Under the pieces are notes generated by a model. The model was not told the origin of the DNA, ran no database searches, and saw nothing but the letters and a program-made list of their open reading frames with translations. Shown piece by piece: positions 59,766 through 64,000 of a DNA stretch of 64,000 nucleotides. The stretch lies in NCBI GenBank assembly GCA_963763885.1, contig CAVXQD010000007.1, positions 124,001-188,000 on the forward strand, in the 5' to 3' direction. Source of the DNA: JANNBN01 sp963763885. Its GTDB lineage: Bacteria; Actinomycetota; Acidimicrobiia; Acidimicrobiales; JANYDT01. Each line of letters opens with the position of its first letter. Position 1 is the first letter of the stretch. A program made the translations under genes and the position numbers.

Positions 59766-60287
59766 ATGACGCACCACAACAGTCGCAACAACTCCGCAGC
59801 GGCGCCTACAGCGCCCATCTCCGCACGGCACAAGCTCGCAATGGTCGGCTCGGTCGCTGTGTTGGCTCTTGTTTCTGTTGCACCTGCTGCGCTCGGCCAG
59901 ACCAATCCGTCCGACACCCGGCCCACGCCACAGGACACTCGTCCGCCGTATGTCGCCACCATCGTGCAGGCAACGACTCCAAATCCTGACTCAGGCGCCA
60001 CGGTTGCACCGCCAACCGCCGCCGTTGCTGGCATCCAGGTCACTGTTGCAACCACCGTTGCCACTACGGCCGCAACCACCGTTGCTCCAACCGTTGTTTC
60101 GGTGGCTGGCAACGTGGTCACCACCGCCCCAGTTTCGGTTCTCGGTGTCACCATCGAAGAGCAGGTTGAAGATGTTGCGTTCACGGGCTCAGAGTCCGGC
60201 CGCTACACCTCGGTCGGCCTGGCGCTCACCGCAGTAGGCGCAACGCTGATTACCGTCAGCCGCCGTCGCCGCCGCGCCCGAGTCTGA
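59766..60287 (+). CDS. Small secreted Thr/Ala-rich protein with VAFTG sorting-like signal
   Basis: A 173-residue exported protein. After a hydrophilic start, RHKLAMVGSVAVLALVSVAP is the signal helix with cleavage near ALGQ. The mature part is almost only a Thr/Ala/Val/Pro stalk (TTVATTAATTVAPTVV). It then has VSVLGVTIEEQVED-VAFTG, a hydrophobic helix and SRRRRRARV. There is no folded domain, so it may be a wall-linked spacer or coat protein. The ATG at 59766 is preferred over the earlier GTG at 59661 because it begins a normal signal peptide. The end resembles those of the proteins at 49725 and 51036. Confidence 0.8.
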   Translation: MTHHNSRNNSAAAPTAPISARHKLAMVGSVAVLALVSVAPAALGQTNPSDTRPTPQDTRPPYVATIVQATTPNPDSGATVAPPTAAVAGIQVTVATTVATTAATTVAPTVVSVAGNVVTTAPVSVLGVTIEEQVEDVAFTGSESGRYTSVGLALTAVGATLITVSRRRRRARV

Positions 60288-60330
60288 TCGGTCGACCCTC
60301 GCCGGACCTCGCTTCCTGAACAACCTGTTC

Positions 60331-60351
60331 GGTCCCGACTTGGTCGGGACC
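60331..60351 (+). terminator. Terminator after small surface-protein gene
   Basis: GGTCCCGAC-TTG-GTCGGGACC is a perfect 9-bp stem 44 bases after the stop, followed by GTTTCGCGTT. It is a good intrinsic-type terminator candidate for the plus-strand gene. Confidence 0.65.
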
Positions 60352-60392
60352 GTTTCGCGTTCAGACCACGTCGGGAGTGGGTGCCTTCAGCA

Positions 60393-60450
60393 GGGTCGGG
60401 TGCCCAACACAGCCTGCACAGCACACCCAACCATGCAGGACGCACCCACA
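60393..60450. repeat. REP-like element, copy 2 (inverted)
   Basis: Read on the minus strand, this begins TGTGGGTGCGTCCTGCATGG and continues TTGGGTGTGCTGTGCAGGC. It aligns with 38557-38616 at roughly three quarters of positions. It lies between the small surface-protein gene and the DUF4012 gene. Confidence 0.5.
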
Positions 60451-60509
60451 AATCCGGGCGTCCCCCGAGACGCACTGACTACAGCGGCCGCGGGACCACG
60501 AGTAAGCCG

Positions 60510-62981
60510 TTAGCGAGGGGTTCCAACTTCGAAACGTTGCAACGAGTCGGCTTGGCCGGCGAAGGTCTGCACCTGACCCGCGCCACCCTGCGGATCTGGG
60601 GTTGCGTCACCGAACCCGCGCAGCGGTGTCAGCACCGACCCGTCGGCACTTGTCACGGTGAGTTCTACCGGGTCGTCGTTGACCAGCGCCTGATTCAGCA
60701 GGTCCAGGCGGTAGTCCCCTGCCCCAAGCGGGTTCTTGCCAGACAACTCAAGCGAGATGGTCCTGGTGGCGCCGTTTGGGACTACCAGCCAAATTGCGTA
60801 CGCGTTGCGTCCTAGCTCTGTCATCGATGACACGTCGATGCGCTTGCCGTCCAACGTTGCGTTCGCTCGGACCAATGGGAGGGGCGAATATATGCTCACG
60901 TAGTATCGCAACGAGCCGACCGGATTCAGTGCTCCGGTGCCAAGGATGTACGGCGGTTCGCCTGCTGCGGGCGCGGTGTTCTGCAGCGCAATTTCAACCA
61001 CCGTCTTGATGGTGGCGTCGGCGGGGTTCAGCGTGACCGCAACTTTGGTTCTGCGCTGCAGGAAGAAGTCAATCTTGCTCTCGGATGCATTGTTGAGAAA
61101 GATCCCAAGGGAATCTCCTTCAACCGTTGGGATTGCCCCTGCCAGGCCGATTCGTTCGATGTAACGCTGCTCGAGATCGGCGCGCATCCACACCTGCAGG
61201 TGGCGTCGCCGAGCGGAGGGCGCCAGCGCGTCGGCCAGCACCTTTGGCGTTGGCAACTGAACCGTGGTGAGCTTCTGCCAGACCCCCAGAGTGACCTCGC
61301 TCAGGAGATTGAGCCGCTCTGGGGTGGCGCCACCCTTGGTGACGTACGCGTCATGCATCAGCACCCTGGCGGTGTTCTCACCGGTCAGCGGTTCGTCCCA
61401 GCCTTCGACCTCAAGCGGGCCGAGGACGCCAAGGAGCGCTTGGAGGGTGACTGGATCGATGCTGATGACACCGTCGACGCCAGCTGAATTTGCTGCATCC
61501 CCAACGGCCCCAACCGGCGGAAGAGCTTGTTGGAACTGTTCGGCAAACGTTTGCGCCACGGTTGGAAAATCGGGCGAGAAGTTGGCGTTGGACCACAGTT
61601 GTGGCGCCCCGAACTTTGTATAGCGCGCCAGGTAATCGGCGGGGGCGGTGGTTGTTCGTTTGTCGACAGGCACCCCGCCCGCATAGAGGTCTGCGGTCCG
61701 GCCGAATCGGCTCAGCGACAGGGTGCCGTTGACCGCTGTCAGTTCGCCGTAGTTGCCCATCACTCCCCCGCTGCTGCGCAGCTCCGATGGGTTGGACAGG
61801 ACCAACATGTAACGCCTGGCACCGTTGCCGCCGAACATAGGTGGGATCACCGTCAGGATTTCACGGACCTGAGCGGAGGCCGTTTCCGCAGTAGTGATCT
61901 GCTCGCCAAGACTGTCGATGCGGTCACGAAGCGGCGACACGATCCACGGCGATTTGGAGCGGCCGAGGGCGTTGCGAGCTGCAACGATTGCACCGTCGGC
62001 AGCATTGATCTGTACACCTAGTTGTTTGAGCTTGTCGAGGTCGATCCGGCCGCCCTCCACGCGCAGCTGTTCCAGGTCTGCTTGCCCGGCAGCGATGGAG
62101 GCAGTTTCGGTGACGGCCGAAGCAGTGCCGGTGAGATCTCTTAACACCGTGATGTGTTGGGACAACACCGGCAGCGAGCGTCCTAGGCGCGCATACTTCC
62201 CATCGAGCTGAGCGCTTGCGGTACGCAGTGCAGACGACGCTGAGACAAAGGCAGTGTTGGCAGCAGTAGCGTCGCCATTGCTTGCGGCCGCCAACCCGGT
62301 ACGGGCATCGTCAAGCCCCCGTTCGGCAGAGGCACGAGCGTTAATCAACGCAACCACGCCTGCTGCTCCAGCGATGAACGCGAGACCAAACACGGCAAAG
62401 CACGTCCTGCGGACAACTCGGCGGGCCGGTGTTCGGAGCGTCACCCAAGCAGAAGCACACGCGAAGAAGAGCGCTGCAGCGGAGATTGCAGACGGCACGA
62501 GCGAAACCATCTCCTGCGGCAACCGAAGGGCAGTAACCGAGGCTCCAACGCCGACAATGGATCCGATCCAGGCCACACGTTCAGGGAACAGGTAGCTGGC
62601 CGCCGCAGCCCCGGCCGTTGCTACTGCCGTCGCCAACACCCACTTCTGCGCGGCGCCGGTGACAAGATCGAGCGCTGCGAGAACCATGGGAGCTGCAAGC
62701 AGCAGCGTGACAACCAGCCTGATGCGGCGTCGAGCTCGGGCAACGGCCGCGGCCAATACGGCAGCAAACGCGCAGCGCATCAGCAGATCGAGCGCCGCGT
62801 AACCCGTGGGATGTGCAGGCGCTCTGATGGCCAACACGGCTGCAATTGCTGCACCTCCAGCGAGCACTGCGGTAGGGGTGCGTTGCAGCCAGGTGAGCTT
62901 GGCCGAACTGAGAATCAAGCCAAGACACGCCGTGATGGCAAAGCCGACGCCCCACGCGAAAACGATGAAGGGAAACTCCAT
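60510..62981 (-). CDS. DUF4012 membrane protein
   Basis: An 823-residue protein with an N-terminal membrane part of about six to seven helices (about 1-215), a helical extracellular or linker region (about 215-380), and the DUF4012 domain (about 385-760). The diagnostic sequence is RYMLVLSNPSELRSSGGVMG, then NYGELTAVNGTLSL and DGVISIDPVTLQALLGVLGP. DUF4012 proteins are commonly found in exopolysaccharide gene clusters of Gram-positive bacteria. The exact function is unknown. It lies downstream of the tyrosine kinase on the same strand, which supports a polysaccharide role. Confidence 0.85.
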   Translation of the reverse strand: MEFPFIVFAWGVGFAITACLGLILSSAKLTWLQRTPTAVLAGGAAIAAVLAIRAPAHPTGYAALDLLMRCAFAAVLAAAVARARRRIRLVVTLLLAAPMVLAALDLVTGAAQKWVLATAVATAGAAAASYLFPERVAWIGSIVGVGASVTALRLPQEMVSLVPSAISAAALFFACASAWVTLRTPARRVVRRTCFAVFGLAFIAGAAGVVALINARASAERGLDDARTGLAAASNGDATAANTAFVSASSALRTASAQLDGKYARLGRSLPVLSQHITVLRDLTGTASAVTETASIAAGQADLEQLRVEGGRIDLDKLKQLGVQINAADGAIVAARNALGRSKSPWIVSPLRDRIDSLGEQITTAETASAQVREILTVIPPMFGGNGARRYMLVLSNPSELRSSGGVMGNYGELTAVNGTLSLSRFGRTADLYAGGVPVDKRTTTAPADYLARYTKFGAPQLWSNANFSPDFPTVAQTFAEQFQQALPPVGAVGDAANSAGVDGVISIDPVTLQALLGVLGPLEVEGWDEPLTGENTARVLMHDAYVTKGGATPERLNLLSEVTLGVWQKLTTVQLPTPKVLADALAPSARRRHLQVWMRADLEQRYIERIGLAGAIPTVEGDSLGIFLNNASESKIDFFLQRRTKVAVTLNPADATIKTVVEIALQNTAPAAGEPPYILGTGALNPVGSLRYYVSIYSPLPLVRANATLDGKRIDVSSMTELGRNAYAIWLVVPNGATRTISLELSGKNPLGAGDYRLDLLNQALVNDDPVELTVTSADGSVLTPLRGFGDATPDPQGGAGQVQTFAGQADSLQRFEVGTPR

Positions 62982-63036
62982 GTGGATAGCCTGACGGGTT
63001 TGGTGGGCTCAGCGCTGGTGCTGCGTTGCGCCGAAG

Positions 63037-64000
63037 TCAGTCGCGTTTGTCGCCACGGAACCTGGAGAACAGCGAGCGAGGATCGTTGGGCACCTGGACC
63101 ACTGGACCAGACGAGGAAAGCGAAGACGTGGTCTGCAATGAAGAATCAGCCGCTGGGAGCGGAGCAGACCGCTGCGCGGGGTCGTTCTCGGAGGTCCAAC
63201 CGTCGCCCAACGGAGCGGTCCAGATGGGGCTGTCGTCGGGGACCCAGGCTTCGACGGTCTTGACCTGCTGTGCGGGCTTCACGCGATTGCGACGCTTCGT
63301 CTTGCCACCGTAGCCACCGTAGGAACCGTATGCATACGTACCGGTTCCATAGGCGCCCATACCAAGCCACGAGCGCTTCGGTGCAGCGTTGACCACAAAG
63401 CCAGCCACGTTGCGGTTGGCGCGGCGGAGCAGGTCGATGGCAGAGGAAACCTCACGCCGACGAGAGTTGCGGGACCGAACCACCACGATGACACCATCGA
63501 CGAACTGGCCGATGACGATGGGGTCTGTGACGGCCAGGATGGGCGGGCCGTCGATCAGGACCGCATCGAAATGCGGACGCAGTGCGCCGAACACGTCTTT
63601 GGCTCGCCATGAACCAAGTAGTTCAGCAGCATTGGGTGGAACGGGGCCTGCGGTGAGGACGGTGATGTCGCCCTCGTCGCGGAGGGTCTTTGCCGCAGCG
63701 GTGATGCCCACATCGCCAGACAAGACGTTAGAGAGGCCGATGTCGTTTGCCAGCCCGAATGTGTGGTGCAGCGACGGGCTACGCAGGTCAGCGTCGACAA
63801 CCAGAACCCGCAGGCCGGACTGGGACATGACGTGAGCGAGGTTGGTGATGGTTGTGGACTTGCCCTCGCCTGGCTTGGCGCTGGTGACCTGGATGACCTT
63901 CAGCGGCTCGTCGACACCGAGGAACGTGATGGACGAACGCAGGGAACGGTATGACTCGAGGGCGTGAACAGGCACCGGCGAAACGCCAGCCTGTTTCCCT
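63037..64000 (-). CDS. CpsD/CapB-type tyrosine kinase (partial, runs off right edge)
   Basis: The C-terminal part of a bacterial BY-kinase that regulates polysaccharide chain length and export. Walker A is TSAKPGEGKSTTITNLA, Walker A' is VLVVDADLRSP and Walker B is AVLIDGPPIL. The sequence ESYRSLRSSITFLG precedes the ATPase core as usual. A tyrosine cluster (GAYGTGTYAYGSYGGYGG) follows the core and is the likely autophosphorylation site, with about 80 residues of hydrophilic tail after it. The frame continues past position 64000, where a Wzz-type membrane adaptor is expected to be fused. The codon at 63975 is not the real start. Confidence 0.88.
   Translation of the reverse strand, partial: GKQAGVSPVPVHALESYRSLRSSITFLGVDEPLKVIQVTSAKPGEGKSTTITNLAHVMSQSGLRVLVVDADLRSPSLHHTFGLANDIGLSNVLSGDVGITAAAKTLRDEGDITVLTAGPVPPNAAELLGSWRAKDVFGALRPHFDAVLIDGPPILAVTDPIVIGQFVDGVIVVVRSRNSRRREVSSAIDLLRRANRNVAGFVVNAAPKRSWLGMGAYGTGTYAYGSYGGYGGKTKRRNRVKPAQQVKTVEAWVPDDSPIWTAPLGDGWTSENDPAQRSAPLPAADSSLQTTSSLSSSGPVVQVPNDPRSLFSRFRGDKRD

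Overview
The window looks like a chromosomal segment of a high-GC Gram-positive bacterium (Actinomycetota), plausibly of the class Acidimicrobiia. The evidence is a WhiB regulator, a DevR/DosR-like two-component pair with universal stress proteins, an F420-type luciferase-like oxidoreductase, a 13E12-type HNH protein behind an actinobacterial LexA box, a wax ester synthase/DGAT, an oligoribonuclease, and several secreted Thr-rich proteins ending in a [L/V]A[x]TG sorting-like signal. The taxonomic placement is inference. I see no phage, insertion sequence or CRISPR array.

Left part (1-8.5 kb): a stress and dormancy-like island. It holds a PAS-PAS-GAF histidine kinase, a NarL/DevR response regulator, two universal stress proteins, a split-barrel flavin-type protein, a 50-residue zinc-finger protein and an acidic hypothetical. 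Four copies of a GGGACTTTCGGCCC-like palindrome sit at its promoters and resemble the DosR box. A MazEF-like pair collapsed by deletion lies inside it. At its right end is a glutathione peroxidase whose catalytic position is an in-frame UGA followed by a hairpin matching a bacterial SECIS, that is, a probable selenoprotein.

8.5-23 kb: an SOS-controlled HNH gene, a large secreted protein, a fructose/ribose-type ABC transporter with its LacI regulator and operator, then purU, an extended SDR, an amidohydrolase, carbamate kinase and a frameshifted beta-CASP nuclease. A tRNA-Gly follows. 23.4-30.5 kb: an AbiEi-DUF559 protein flanked by direct repeats, a WS/DGAT acyltransferase, an Fpg/Nei glycosylase, an SDR, two divergent RDD membrane proteins, dut and orn.

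30.7-48.3 kb: an SF2 helicase, an FHA-containing EccC/EssC-like ATPase translationally coupled to a Ser/Thr kinase, a lipoprotein binding protein, a xylulokinase-like FGGY kinase, and a complete five-gene peptide/nickel-type ABC transporter with 54-bp tandem repeats at one junction.

48.6-64 kb: a YeiH-type membrane protein, two neighbouring sorting-signal proteins, the rimP-nusA-ylxR-infB translation operon (ylxR has no ordinary start codon and nusA appears frameshifted at its end), whiB, a third small sorting-signal protein, and the start of an exopolysaccharide-type region (DUF4012 protein and a CpsD-like tyrosine kinase running off the right edge). A 65-bp double-hairpin element occurs directly after both yeiH and infB, with identical stems and divergent loops.
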